Shown piece after piece: positions 18,531-27,357 of a stretch of DNA of 62,837 nucleotides. The translations under genes were made by a program, and so were the position numbers. The first letter of the stretch is position 1. Every line of letters begins with the position of its first letter. This DNA is from Candidatus Gastranaerophilales bacterium (lineage in GTDB: Bacteria; Cyanobacteriota; Vampirovibrionia; Gastranaerophilales; Gastranaerophilaceae). The stretch lies in NCBI GenBank assembly GCA_944326675.1, contig CALVET010000068.1, forward strand, positions 1 through 62,837, given 5' to 3'. The notes under the pieces were generated by a model. It was not told the origin of the DNA and searched no databases. It was given only the letters and a program-made list of their open reading frames with translations.

Positions 18531-19883
18531 TTAAATCTTTGCACCTGTTGCTTTATATAAGCCTATTTTATCTATATAACAAGCAAGTTTTGAAGCCGCA
18601 ACATTTTGTTCCATATACAAAAGAGCTTCTTTTTGCTGTAATAAATCAAGCTTAGAAATGACTCCTGTTTTATATTTTGCTTGGCTTAATTTATAATCTT
18701 CATCTTGAATATTATAAGCCTTAATGTTATTTTCCAATTTTTCATTATCGGATTTTAAATTATATAATGAATCGTTTACTTCTTGAATAGAAGTTATATT
18801 AGTTTTTTGATATTGAGTCAAAAGCTGTTCATATTTATTTTTTTGCAATTTTAAGCTTGCAATACGGGCAAACCCTGTAAATAACGGCAAATCTGCGCTT
18901 GCGCCCAAGATAGAAAACACATTTTTCCAATCCATTGCACCAAAAGAAGATGCAGCAAGGAAAGTAAGCATACCTAGAATATTAATTGTCGGCAAGAATT
19001 CTTTTTTTGCAACCCTTACATCAATTCCGGCAGATTCCAATTGTTTTTCTATAGATTTATAATCAGGACGATTAACAATAATTTCTGATGAAATTTCTTT
19101 TGGTACAGCTATTTGATTACTCAAATCATCATAAGAAATTCTTTTATATTCATTAATATTATTAGGGCTATCCCCGATTAAAACCGCAAGCGCATTTAAC
19201 AAATTTGTTCTGTTCTTTTTATATTCAATTAAATCGTTTTGAGCCAATACATAAGACTTTTCAGCCAAAATCAAATCAGAAGTAGAGCTTATTCCCTCTT
19301 GATTTGATATTTTCATTAAATCATATATTTCTTTCCTGTCTTTTGTTAATTTTTCTTGAATTTCGATTACTTTATCCAATTTCACAATATTATAATAAGT
19401 AGAACCCACCAAGGCTACTATTGCTATATCAGAGGCTTGTGTTTGATAAATTGCCCCTTGTAATAATTTTTTTGAAGATTTTGTTTTATCCCAATTTTTT
19501 CCGAAAATATCAAGCTCATACTGCGCAATTATCGGTAAAGCAATTGAACCTTGGCTGTTTGTTTGTTCGGGGAACTTTGTCAGAAAAGGAGCAGCCCCAA
19601 AAGAAACAATCGGGAGCTGTCCAGCTCTTGTAGCCATAACATTTATTTTTGCCTGTTCAATCTTTAATGCGGCAGTTTTTATATCATAGTTTTTATTAAT
19701 TGCTGTAGAAATATACTTTTCTAAATAAGGATCGTTCTGCCTTTTCCACCAATCAAAATTTACATAATCCAAAATACTTTGTTCTTTTTGCTCTTTATTT
19801 TTTTCCAATATTGCGCTCGCCGGATTAATAACAAACGCAAAACTAAAAAATGTTAACAATGTTAATGCGACTAATTTTTTCAT
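18531..19883 (-). CDS. TolC-family outer-membrane efflux protein
   Basis: A 450-residue protein. The signal peptide is MKKLVALTLLTFFSFAFVIN, with cleavage after ASA. It is followed by two OEP repeats: long amphipathic helices with the RPDYKSIEKQLESAGIDVRVAKKEFLPTI-type stretch typical of the family. I take the ATG at 19883, preceded by GAGGA, over the one at 19949. It should form the outer-membrane channel for the EmrAB-like pump encoded divergently, giving a tripartite system. Confidence 0.88.
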   Translation of the reverse strand: MKKLVALTLLTFFSFAFVINPASAILEKNKEQKEQSILDYVNFDWWKRQNDPYLEKYISTAINKNYDIKTAALKIEQAKINVMATRAGQLPIVSFGAAPFLTKFPEQTNSQGSIALPIIAQYELDIFGKNWDKTKSSKKLLQGAIYQTQASDIAIVALVGSTYYNIVKLDKVIEIQEKLTKDRKEIYDLMKISNQEGISSTSDLILAEKSYVLAQNDLIEYKKNRTNLLNALAVLIGDSPNNINEYKRISYDDLSNQIAVPKEISSEIIVNRPDYKSIEKQLESAGIDVRVAKKEFLPTINILGMLTFLAASSFGAMDWKNVFSILGASADLPLFTGFARIASLKLQKNKYEQLLTQYQKTNITSIQEVNDSLYNLKSDNEKLENNIKAYNIQDEDYKLSQAKYKTGVISKLDLLQQKEALLYMEQNVAASKLACYIDKIGLYKATGAKI

Positions 19884-19953
19884 AATTCCTCTGATTAAAT
19901 GGTATCTTATAATTTTATTATTGCATTTTTTATAATAGGAAGGTAGCATATTA

Positions 19954-19971
19954 ATGTTGCAAATGCAACAT
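19954..19971. promoter_or_regulatory. Palindrome, likely MarR operator
   Basis: ATGTTGC-AAAT-GCAACAT, perfect 7-bp arms, in the tolC-marR intergenic region. MarR proteins bind such 16-20 bp palindromes. The location would allow control of both the pump operon and the channel gene. Confidence 0.6.
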
Positions 19972-19973
19972 GT

Positions 19974-19992
19974 ATTTTATACAACATAAAAT
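19974..19992. promoter_or_regulatory. Second, A/T-only dyad beside the MarR-type palindrome
   Basis: ATTTTAT-ACAAC-ATAAAAT, 7-bp arms, starting 3 bp after the first palindrome. Being A/T-only it is weaker evidence. It may be a second operator. Confidence 0.35.
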
Positions 19993-20027
19993 GTATATAT
20001 ACCACTAGCTGATAAATAGAAGGAAAA

Positions 20028-20495
20028 ATGGATTATAAATATTCAACAAAATATGAGGATTCTTTATTCTATCAAATACATGTAAGTGCAAAAATATTTC
20101 ACATGCTTTTTGATCAATTCTTTAAAGAATTAAAAATCGGACTTAGCGCAAACGAACATCTTGCTCTAAAGATAATTTCAGAAACAAATGACTGCTGTCA
20201 AAGAGATTTAGCACGAATTCTATTAAAAGACCGCTCTAATACGGGAAAGTTAGTTAACTTCTTAAAAGAAAAAGGTTATATAGAAATAAAATTAACAACA
20301 AAAAACAACAGACCCGCAAAAATTCTTACAATTACACAAAAAGGCGCTGAAATAATAGATGAAATGTCTAAAATATCAGAGCCTATCGTTAAAAAAATTC
20401 AAAGTGAATTTTCTCAAGAAACAATTGAAGAAACAAAAAAAACTCTTCAAAATTTCATAAAAGTAGTAGAAAAGGCTGTAAAAACAAACATATAG
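20028..20495 (+). CDS. MarR-family transcriptional regulator
   Basis: A 155-residue winged-helix protein. The central part (LSANEHLALKIISETNDCCQRDLARILLKDRSNTGKLV...) is a MarR HTH and wing. SD AAGGA. It is the first gene of the marR-emrA-emrB operon, with 9 bp to emrA. It probably represses the operon and responds to a toxic ligand. Two palindromes lie upstream. Confidence 0.88.
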   Translation: MDYKYSTKYEDSLFYQIHVSAKIFHMLFDQFFKELKIGLSANEHLALKIISETNDCCQRDLARILLKDRSNTGKLVNFLKEKGYIEIKLTTKNNRPAKILTITQKGAEIIDEMSKISEPIVKKIQSEFSQETIEETKKTLQNFIKVVEKAVKTNI

Positions 20496-20504
20496 GAGAT
20501 AAAA

Positions 20505-21494
20505 ATGTCAAACGAAAATACTCAGGAAGAACAAAATAATACTCCAAAAAGACCCAAAAAAAGAAAAATATTGATACCACTTGCAATTGTGGTTGCAATA
20601 TTAACTTCGCTTTATCTTTTCCATGAAAGTCATTATCAATCAACAGATGACGCTTATGTTGAAGCAGATATAATTCAAATTACCCCAAAAGTATCAGGTC
20701 ATATTATTGAAAGCTATGTTAAAGACAACATGGAAGTTAAAAAAGGCGACTTGGTAGCTAAAATTGATGATGAAGTATATATTGAAAAATACAAACAAGC
20801 AAAAGCAGCATACCAAAAAGCGCTTTTAAATCAAAAAAATGCAAAAGCAAATCTAAGCGCGGTTAATTCTGAAATCCAATTAGCCAAAACAGATCTTGAA
20901 AGATATAAAACACTATATCAACAAGGCGCTGTTTCAAAACAAGTGTTAGATAAAGCTCAAACCAATTACGACTCTGTTTTAGCTCGTCAAACCAAAGCAA
21001 AAGAAGACATTTTTTCTGACGGTAAAAATGTTGCCGACGCTGACTTAAAAACGCTTGAAGCTATTATGAACCAAGCTAGACTTAATTTAGAATATACAAA
21101 TGTTATAGCTCCAAATTCAGGCACAATAACAAACAGAAGAATTGAAAAAGGAAGCTATGTTTCTGTCGGAGGTCCTCTATTTGCAATTGTTCCCGATGAA
21201 GTTTGGATAGTTGCAAACTTTAAAGAAAACCAAGTAGGACAAATGCGCCCCGGTCAACCTGTTACAATTAAAGTTGATGCTTATAAACACAAAAAATTTA
21301 AAGGCCACGTTGATTCAATTCAAAGAGCATCAGGCGCTAAATCAAGCTTATTCCCTCCTGAAAATGCAGTTGGTTCATTTGTAAAAATCGTTCAAAGAAT
21401 TCCTGTTAAAATTGTTTTTGATGAACCTATAGATAAATCTCAATACAATATTGTTTCAGGAATGAGTGTAGTACCAAAAGTAAAAATCAAATAA
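20505..21494 (+). CDS. EmrA-like membrane fusion protein (HlyD family)
   Basis: A 329-residue periplasmic adaptor. It has a Lys/Arg-rich cytoplasmic start, one membrane helix (about 22-42), a biotinyl-lipoyl half (STDDAYVEADIIQITPKVSGHI), a coiled-coil hairpin of about 80 residues, then the second half and beta-barrel (APNSGTITNRRIEKGSYVS). It links the inner-membrane transporter to TolC. SD AGGAG. Confidence 0.92.
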   Translation: MSNENTQEEQNNTPKRPKKRKILIPLAIVVAILTSLYLFHESHYQSTDDAYVEADIIQITPKVSGHIIESYVKDNMEVKKGDLVAKIDDEVYIEKYKQAKAAYQKALLNQKNAKANLSAVNSEIQLAKTDLERYKTLYQQGAVSKQVLDKAQTNYDSVLARQTKAKEDIFSDGKNVADADLKTLEAIMNQARLNLEYTNVIAPNSGTITNRRIEKGSYVSVGGPLFAIVPDEVWIVANFKENQVGQMRPGQPVTIKVDAYKHKKFKGHVDSIQRASGAKSSLFPPENAVGSFVKIVQRIPVKIVFDEPIDKSQYNIVSGMSVVPKVKIK

Positions 21495-21506
21495 AAAGGC
21501 AAAAAA

Positions 21507-23069
21507 GTGGCAAACGTTCAACAAGAAACCTGGCAACCCAGCAACAATCCTTGGGTAATATGTATTCCTTTAATGGTAGCAGCTTTTATGTTTGTTTTGG
21601 ATGAAACCATTGCAAACGTAGCTCTTCCATATATGGCAGGAAGTTTTTCAGTTTCCAGACAAGAAAGTACTTGGGTTTTAACAAGTTACTTAATTGCCTC
21701 AGGTATTGTAATTCCTTCTGTTGACTTCTTTAGTAAATTAATGGGAAGAAAAAACTTTTTCATTTTAAGTATAATTATTTTCACGGTTGCTTCATTCCTT
21801 TGCGGAACATCCCGCTCGCTTCCCGAGATGGTAATAATGCGTATTTTACAAGGTTTTGGAGGTGGAGCATTGTTGCCTTTATCTCAAGCAATTATGCTTG
21901 AACTATTTCCGATTGAAAAAAGAGCGCAATCAATGGCGCTATTTGGGCTTGTTGTAGTTATTGCTCCAATCATAGGACCTGTTTTAGGCGGCTGGATAAC
22001 AACAAACTGGTCTTGGCCTTTTATTTACTTTATCAATATTCCCGTTGGAATTATGGCTGTAGGTTTAGCAAGAAAATTTATTGAAGATCCTCCTTATGCC
22101 AAAAAACAAGATAATGTAAAAATAGACAATATCGGATTTTTTATGTTAATCGGCTGGCTTACCTGTATGCAAATTGTATTGGATAAAGGTAATGACGCCG
22201 ACTGGTTTGGCACAACTTGGGTTTGTTGGTTAACATTTTTTGCCGTTGTTTTTGCAACTTGGTTTTTCTATATTCAATCTACAAAAAAGGATTCATTAAT
22301 AGATTTAAGGGTTTTTAAAGACAGAAACTTTTTCTTTGGAACTGTAGTTCAAGTAGTAATGCAAGGGGTATTATTAGCTTCATTAGCAATTTTACCTCAG
22401 TTTTTACAAGGTTTAATGGGTTATGACGCCTATCTTTCAGGTCTTGCAATGATGCCTAGAGGCATAGGCGCTTTAATGACGGTAATATTTATCGGAACCA
22501 TAGGAAGCAAAATAAACAACAAATTACTTGTCATGATGGGCCTTGGACTTTTAAGCTTTTCAAGCTTTATGTTATGCGAACTAAACTTAAATATTGCAAC
22601 CATGAATATTGTAATACCCAATTTCATTATGGGTATCGGTATGTCAATGAGCATGATTCCAATAATAACCCTATCAACAATGACATTAACAAACGAACAA
22701 ATGACAAACGCCTCAGGTGTACAAAACTTATTAAAAAATATTGGCGGTGCAATTGGTACATCTATTGTAACAACGTTAATTTCAAGAAAAGCTCAAGCAC
22801 ATCAGAGTTATCTTGTTGATAATTTGACCATGCTAAACGACAATTTTATTGAAAGATTACAATACTACCAAGCAGCATTTACTTCTATGTCTAATGATAT
22901 CCATGCAAACTACATGGCTCAAACGATGCTATATAAACAAATGCTTCAACAAGCCAACATGGGCGCATTTAGAGATACTTTTGAAATTTGCGCCATAGCA
23001 TGTTTTGTTATCATTCCTCTTGTGTTATTTGTTAAAGGAATGCCCAAAAAGAAAAATTCTAAAACTTAA
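21507..23069 (+). CDS. EmrB/QacA-type drug:H+ antiporter (DHA2, 14 TM)
   Basis: A 520-residue major-facilitator protein with about 14 helices. DHA2 motifs: FVLDETIANVALPYMAG, QESTWVLTSYLI, MGRKNFF (motif A) and GPVLGGWI (motif C). It exports lipophilic drugs or bile-acid-like compounds using the proton gradient with EmrA and TolC. The start is GTG, 12 bases after emrA, with a weak AAAGG. A terminator follows. Confidence 0.92.
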   Translation: MANVQQETWQPSNNPWVICIPLMVAAFMFVLDETIANVALPYMAGSFSVSRQESTWVLTSYLIASGIVIPSVDFFSKLMGRKNFFILSIIIFTVASFLCGTSRSLPEMVIMRILQGFGGGALLPLSQAIMLELFPIEKRAQSMALFGLVVVIAPIIGPVLGGWITTNWSWPFIYFINIPVGIMAVGLARKFIEDPPYAKKQDNVKIDNIGFFMLIGWLTCMQIVLDKGNDADWFGTTWVCWLTFFAVVFATWFFYIQSTKKDSLIDLRVFKDRNFFFGTVVQVVMQGVLLASLAILPQFLQGLMGYDAYLSGLAMMPRGIGALMTVIFIGTIGSKINNKLLVMMGLGLLSFSSFMLCELNLNIATMNIVIPNFIMGIGMSMSMIPIITLSTMTLTNEQMTNASGVQNLLKNIGGAIGTSIVTTLISRKAQAHQSYLVDNLTMLNDNFIERLQYYQAAFTSMSNDIHANYMAQTMLYKQMLQQANMGAFRDTFEICAIACFVIIPLVLFVKGMPKKKNSKT

Positions 23070-23093
23070 TTTTATACCAAAATCTCAAAAAGC

Positions 23094-23116
23094 AAAGGCT
23101 GCAAATTGCAGCCTTT
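23094..23116. terminator. Intrinsic terminator after emrB
   Basis: AAAGGCTGC, loop AAATT, GCAGCCTTT followed by TT. It lies between emrB and the convergent methyltransferase gene and can serve both. Confidence 0.8.
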
Positions 23117-23154
23117 TTATTCTCTTTGTTGCCTATAAATTTTATAAGCCGTAT

Positions 23155-24042
23155 TTACTTTTTAACTTTTTTCAATTTTGTTTTTTGAAATATCATAATA
23201 TATTCATGCTCAAATATATTAAATCCGCCTGATAAAGCTCTATAACGCCACAAATTTGCGGTTTTGCCTTTTGCTTTTTCGTTACCTGTGATGTTTTTAA
23301 CAATAACTGCTTTAGTTACAAATCCTAATTCTTCCATGCGTCTTTGACATTCAAAACCTAATGAAATATATCTGCTGTTTGCATACTTATCACCGATAAT
23401 TAAAGCAGCAAAACGATTTTGCTCCAATAAATCATAGCCGTTTTTTGCAACTTTTTTAAATAAATCATAAAATTCTTCTGTTGTTGCACAGTTAGATAAA
23501 TCTTCTTTTTTATCGGAAAATTTAATTATATCATCATAAGGAGGATGCAAAATTAATAATTGTGCCTCTTTTTTTCCCATAATATCAAGACGCGCTTTTA
23601 TTTTTTCTTTTGTTTCAGCGCTTGCGCTGTCACCTTGAATTATATTTACATCTACAACAAGCTCTTTTGGTGTAAATTTTTCTGAAACATAATCCACCAT
23701 TTCTTGTTTTAATTCAACCCCGATACAACGTCTTTCAAGATTTTTAGCTTCAATACCGGTTGTACCCGAACCGAAAAACAAGTCAAGAACAATGTCATTT
23801 TTTTTAGTGTATCTTTCTAAAAGCTGGGTTGCAATTTGAGGAATATAATTACCGTGGTAATCATAACTGTGCCCGTTTTTCTTTTCGCGCGCAGAAAATT
23901 CCCACCAAGTACCTGTTTTTATATTTTCATATAATTTCCAATTATTTAAATCAATATCATTATAAGGCTTTGTTTTTGGCGCTTTAACCACTTCGAGCTT
24001 GGCTGTCTTTTGCTTCTTAGCGCTTTTTGAACTGATAGGCAT
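23155..24042 (-). CDS. Orphan DNA (N4/N6) methyltransferase
   Basis: About 295 residues. The SAM-binding motif is VLDLFFGSGTTGIEAKNLERRCIGVE, and the catalytic motif is LILHPPYDD, with His in place of the usual D/N/S of xPPY. FGSGTT after the PPY region in folding order suggests a beta-type N6_N4_Mtase. I use the ATG at 24042 (GGGGAAG upstream). The frame could extend to 24105, but that adds a hydrophobic stretch typical of random A/T sequence. No restriction endonuclease is adjacent, so it is an orphan enzyme with epigenetic or relic function. Confidence 0.82.
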   Translation of the reverse strand: MPISSKSAKKQKTAKLEVVKAPKTKPYNDIDLNNWKLYENIKTGTWWEFSAREKKNGHSYDYHGNYIPQIATQLLERYTKKNDIVLDLFFGSGTTGIEAKNLERRCIGVELKQEMVDYVSEKFTPKELVVDVNIIQGDSASAETKEKIKARLDIMGKKEAQLLILHPPYDDIIKFSDKKEDLSNCATTEEFYDLFKKVAKNGYDLLEQNRFAALIIGDKYANSRYISLGFECQRRMEELGFVTKAVIVKNITGNEKAKGKTANLWRYRALSGGFNIFEHEYIMIFQKTKLKKVKK

Positions 24043-24167
24043 AATTAAAATCTTCCCCAATTGTAATGATAAAAGTATAAATAAATAAGCCATAAATAAA
24101 ATCAACCTAATATATTAAAAATTTTTAAGTTCTCGCAATTTTTTTTATTTAGTGGTTTTATCTTTGT

Positions 24168-25760
24168 ATGTTAAATGTTAATTCTATAAATTTTAATAAA
24201 TTTGCTGCTTCAACTAAACCCAAAATTCAAAACAATAATAAATTGAGCATTTACTACTATAATGATACTCACGGCAATTCTGACCAAATGGCAGGTATAG
24301 TTGAAAGCGCTAAAGATTTCAAAGCAAGAAACAAAGACACGGCACATTTTGTATTATCTTCCGGCGACAACGTCTCAGGAGCAGATACAAAGAAAAACAG
24401 CTTTATTTTTGACTTAATGCAAAATATAATGCAAGTTGGCGTTTCCGCTGTCGGAAACCATGAACTGGATGCAGGCGCCCATGGGTTTAAAGAAGCAATA
24501 AAAGGTAAAAACATTCCTTTTGTTGTTACAAATGCCGAATTTGAAGATGATAGCCCAATGCGACATCTTACAACAAAATCAATAATAAAAGAACAAAATG
24601 GAGTAAAATACGGATTTATCGGTGCAATGCCCATTGATTTTGAAAAATGCACCAAAGAAAAAGCCCAAGAAGGCATTGAAGTAATGGACTTTGACGATAC
24701 CATTGAAGCACTTCAAGATGAAATTAACAAGTTAAGACAACAAGGGGTTAATAGGATTATCCTTTTATCTCATACGGGTAATGAAGTTGAAAAACAGCTG
24801 GCTAAAAATCTTGACGGTGTTGATATTGTAATGGGCGGACACAGCCACACAGTTGTTGAAGGATTAAAACAAGGTGAAAATCTTTTAACCTCAAAATCAA
24901 ACGAACCCGTTATTGTAACTCAAGCAGGGGAAAACGGAAAATACTACGGACTTTTAGACGTTGAATTTGATGATAACGGAGTTATCAAAAAAGCAAACAA
25001 TGTACTTGTTCAAAGCCCGCAAAGTGAAAAAAGCCCCGTAATAGAATATATAAAAGAACAAAACTTAGGCAAAAGCCCGCTTGTAGGTAAAATTTCAAAA
25101 ACGGTTGTTATGCCTAAAAATAGAAGAGTAGAGCCAAACGCTTGGACAAATCTGGTGGCAGATTCAATGAGAGCTGAGCTTGATTGCGATATTGCTCTTA
25201 TCAATTCCGCTAATATAAGAAAAATGCCAAAAGTAGGCAATTTAACCCAAAGAGATATTTCAGAAACTGCTCCTATGAAAAACAAGCTTCTCAAAACAAA
25301 AGTTACGCAAAAACAAATTGTAGAAGCGATAAGAACGGCTGCAAAAGAATCAATGACCTCTGATGGCGGAGAACCTGGGCTTTTGCAAATTAGCGGTTTA
25401 ACTTATAAAATAAACGACAAAGGCGATTTATTAGAGATGAACTTTGTAGATAAAAAAGGGAACAAAACCCCGATTGATATCAACAATCCTTCAGAAACAA
25501 TCACCTACACTGCAGCTTATGATGATTTTGTAGCAAGAAAAGACGGAGAATATCCTCTTATGGCGCCAAAATTTGAAGTTGAACACTTTGATTTTGATAA
25601 AGATGATACTGCAATTAAATATATATCCAAATTAAATAATAAAGATAATTTAGAGCTTATTGATGATAAAAGAATTGAAATATTGAAAACATCACAACCG
25701 CAGCTATTAAGCAGTAGTAACCAAAAGTTCTTAAACTTAACCGTCCCAAAAGCTTCATAA
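24168..25760 (+). CDS. 5'-nucleotidase / UshA-like metallophosphoesterase without signal peptide
   Basis: A 530-residue protein. The N-terminal calcineurin-type phosphatase domain shows YNDTHG, SSGDNVSG, GNHELD and GGHSH metal-binding motifs. The C-terminal 5'-nucleotidase domain (from about 310) has LVADSMRAELDCDIALINSANIR and ends near 505. Relatives are normally exported; here the first 25 residues (MLNVNSINFNKFAAS...) are polar with no hydrophobic core. There is no SD, and a possible -10 box TTTTAT ends 6 bases before the ATG. The last ~104 bp overlap the convergent uppP. Confidence 0.88.
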   Translation: MLNVNSINFNKFAASTKPKIQNNNKLSIYYYNDTHGNSDQMAGIVESAKDFKARNKDTAHFVLSSGDNVSGADTKKNSFIFDLMQNIMQVGVSAVGNHELDAGAHGFKEAIKGKNIPFVVTNAEFEDDSPMRHLTTKSIIKEQNGVKYGFIGAMPIDFEKCTKEKAQEGIEVMDFDDTIEALQDEINKLRQQGVNRIILLSHTGNEVEKQLAKNLDGVDIVMGGHSHTVVEGLKQGENLLTSKSNEPVIVTQAGENGKYYGLLDVEFDDNGVIKKANNVLVQSPQSEKSPVIEYIKEQNLGKSPLVGKISKTVVMPKNRRVEPNAWTNLVADSMRAELDCDIALINSANIRKMPKVGNLTQRDISETAPMKNKLLKTKVTQKQIVEAIRTAAKESMTSDGGEPGLLQISGLTYKINDKGDLLEMNFVDKKGNKTPIDINNPSETITYTAAYDDFVARKDGEYPLMAPKFEVEHFDFDKDDTAIKYISKLNNKDNLELIDDKRIEILKTSQPQLLSSSNQKFLNLTVPKAS

Positions 25761-26499
25761 AATATTTAATACATAAATAACCCACAACAAATGAAGCCAA
25801 CGAACCAAGGAAAATTGCTTTTAAATTAAAAGTCAAAATTTGACTGAAATCCAGCTCGATTAAAGGATATATTAAAGAAGCTAAAAATATTACAGGTATG
25901 CTCATTAAAAATGAAAACCTTGCAGCCTGAACTCTGTCCATTCCTTGAAAAAGAGCCGTACTTATCGTTAAACCGCTTCTTGAAAATCCGGGGAAAACCG
26001 CAAGACCTTGAGCTATTGCAATAAAAATTGATTTTTTTAAGGTAATTTTCTCGCTTCCTCTGTACATTTTTTCGCTTGTCAACAGGATAACTCCTGTTAT
26101 AAACAATAAAACACAAATTAGTTGAGGTTTTGCAATAATAAACTCAACTTTATCTTTTAAAGCTAAACCTATAATTCCCGTTATAACGGTGGATAGGGCA
26201 ATATAATTAAATATTTTAAAGTTTTCATCTTGGTAGTTTTTTTCTTTCAATGATTTAAAAAACGAAGAAAATATATTTTTTAAATCATTGAAAAAATATA
26301 TTACAACCGCAAACAATGTCGCTAAGTGTACCATAATATCAAAAAATATTTCTTCTTGACTTACAACTCCTTCAACAGCGGTTTTTGTAATTAATCCGTA
26401 TAATTCGTTTGAAAAAACAATATGAGCCGAGCTTGAAATCGGTAAAAATTCGCTCAACCCTTGGATTGAACCTGTTATAATTGCTTGTAGTGTATGCAT
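25657..26499 (-). CDS. uppP: Undecaprenyl-diphosphatase UppP (BacA)
   Basis: A 280-residue inner-membrane enzyme with about 8 helices that dephosphorylates C55-PP to recycle the lipid carrier; bacitracin resistance follows from its dose. Motifs: GLSEFLPISSSAH near the N-terminus and FPGFSRSGLTISTALFQGM. It starts one base after queD with GAGGA upstream. Its 3' end overlaps the nucleotidase gene by about 104 bp, an unusually long tail-to-tail overlap. The final helix (FGYYCLIAAVVMFSIF) lies in the overlap and looks genuine. Confidence 0.95.
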   Translation of the reverse strand: MHTLQAIITGSIQGLSEFLPISSSAHIVFSNELYGLITKTAVEGVVSQEEIFFDIMVHLATLFAVVIYFFNDLKNIFSSFFKSLKEKNYQDENFKIFNYIALSTVITGIIGLALKDKVEFIIAKPQLICVLLFITGVILLTSEKMYRGSEKITLKKSIFIAIAQGLAVFPGFSRSGLTISTALFQGMDRVQAARFSFLMSIPVIFLASLIYPLIELDFSQILTFNLKAIFLGSLASFVVGYLCIKYFMKLLGRLSLRTFGYYCLIAAVVMFSIFQFFYHQ

Positions 26500-26500
26500 T

Positions 26501-26866
26501 TTAATCCTCTATCTCAAAATAACTTGCTCTTGAAGTCGGTGTTTCCCATACGTTTACCCTGTAAACTTGGGGAATTTTTTCTTGAGCTTTTTTATATATA
26601 AACTTTGCTATGAATTCAGAGCTTGGACTCTCGTTTTTAAATTCAGGCAACTCGTTTAAATCCTTATGGTCAAGGTAGTCCATAATTTCATTTACGATTT
26701 TTTTAAGAGTTTTAAAATCAACTAAAATATTTGATTTATCAAGCTCGCATCCTCTTGCAACAACTTCAACTTTCCAGTTGTGGCCGTGCATGTTTTCACA
26801 TTTGCCTTTGTAATTAAGCAAATGATGTGCTGATGAAAAATTTGTTTCGACTCTTACTTCAAACAT
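26501..26866 (-). CDS. queD: 6-carboxy-5,6,7,8-tetrahydropterin synthase (QueD)
   Basis: A 121-residue enzyme of queuosine precursor synthesis. Zinc ligands and catalytic residues are visible: FSSAHHL (His), GKCENMHGHNW (Cys plus two His) and a C-terminal ETPTSRASY stretch. The ATG lacks an SD. TGT-TAAAAT ends 6 bases before it, predicting a leaderless mRNA. It forms an operon with uppP and is divergent from the thioesterase gene 61 bp away. Confidence 0.92.
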   Translation of the reverse strand: MFEVRVETNFSSAHHLLNYKGKCENMHGHNWKVEVVARGCELDKSNILVDFKTLKKIVNEIMDYLDHKDLNELPEFKNESPSSEFIAKFIYKKAQEKIPQVYRVNVWETPTSRASYFEIED

Positions 26867-26927
26867 AAAATAATTTTAACATAAAATTTAAAAGGTCAAA
26901 TAAATTTGTTTATGGTAAAATTGTCCT

Positions 26928-27317
26928 ATGAGTCATGCTTTTAAACAAAAAGTATTTTACGCAGACACTGATTCTTACGGTGTTGTTTGGCATGGAAGCT
27001 ATCTTAGATGGCTTGAAATGGGTCGAGTGTTGTTGTGCGAACAATCAGGATATAAATTATCCGAGCTTGAAAAACATGATATCGTATTGCCTGTAGCTGA
27101 AATGAACATTAAATATAAGCAATCAGCTAAATTGGATGATGAAATTATTATCAACACGGAAATCACCCAAAGAGGTAAATTTTACTTAATTTTTCATCAA
27201 ACAATTATTGATGAAAAAACAAAAAAGACGTATATCGAAGCAACTTTTAAAGTTGTTGCGATACACAAAGATGGAAACCTATATAGGAGTTTGCCCGAGC
27301 AAATACAAAAAATGTAA
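26928..27317 (+). CDS. Acyl-CoA thioesterase, YbgC/4HBT hot-dog family
   Basis: A 129-residue hot-dog protein. DTDSYGVVWHGSYLRWLEMGR carries the family Asp (here in DTDS) and the tyrosine/valine-nearby active-site loop. It hydrolyses thioesters of short acyl-CoAs or related compounds. No SD is seen; TGG-TAAAAT ends 6 bases before the ATG. A terminator follows. Confidence 0.85.
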   Translation: MSHAFKQKVFYADTDSYGVVWHGSYLRWLEMGRVLLCEQSGYKLSELEKHDIVLPVAEMNIKYKQSAKLDDEIIINTEITQRGKFYLIFHQTIIDEKTKKTYIEATFKVVAIHKDGNLYRSLPEQIQKM

Positions 27318-27324
27318 CTCGGTA

Positions 27325-27350
27325 AATAACTGCCAATTATGGCAGTTATT
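27325..27350. terminator. Intrinsic terminator between thioesterase and umuC genes
   Basis: AATAACTGCC, loop AATTAT, GGCAGTTATT, then TTATTTTTT. Clear U-run for the plus-strand gene. Confidence 0.85.
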
Positions 27351-27357
27351 TTATTTT

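Noticed and set aside
23005..23232. 75-codon plus-strand frame across the emrB end and terminator
   Set aside because: It runs through the terminator hairpin and into the methyltransferase gene on the other strand. No ribosome site.
24043..24105. Upstream start of the methyltransferase giving a hydrophobic N-terminus
   Set aside because: A membrane-like stretch is out of character for a DNA methyltransferase, and GGGGAAG marks the ATG at 24042.
25826..26116. 96-codon frame inside uppP in another frame
   Set aside because: Cys/Phe/Asn-rich with no SD. The frame containing the UppP motifs is the coding one.
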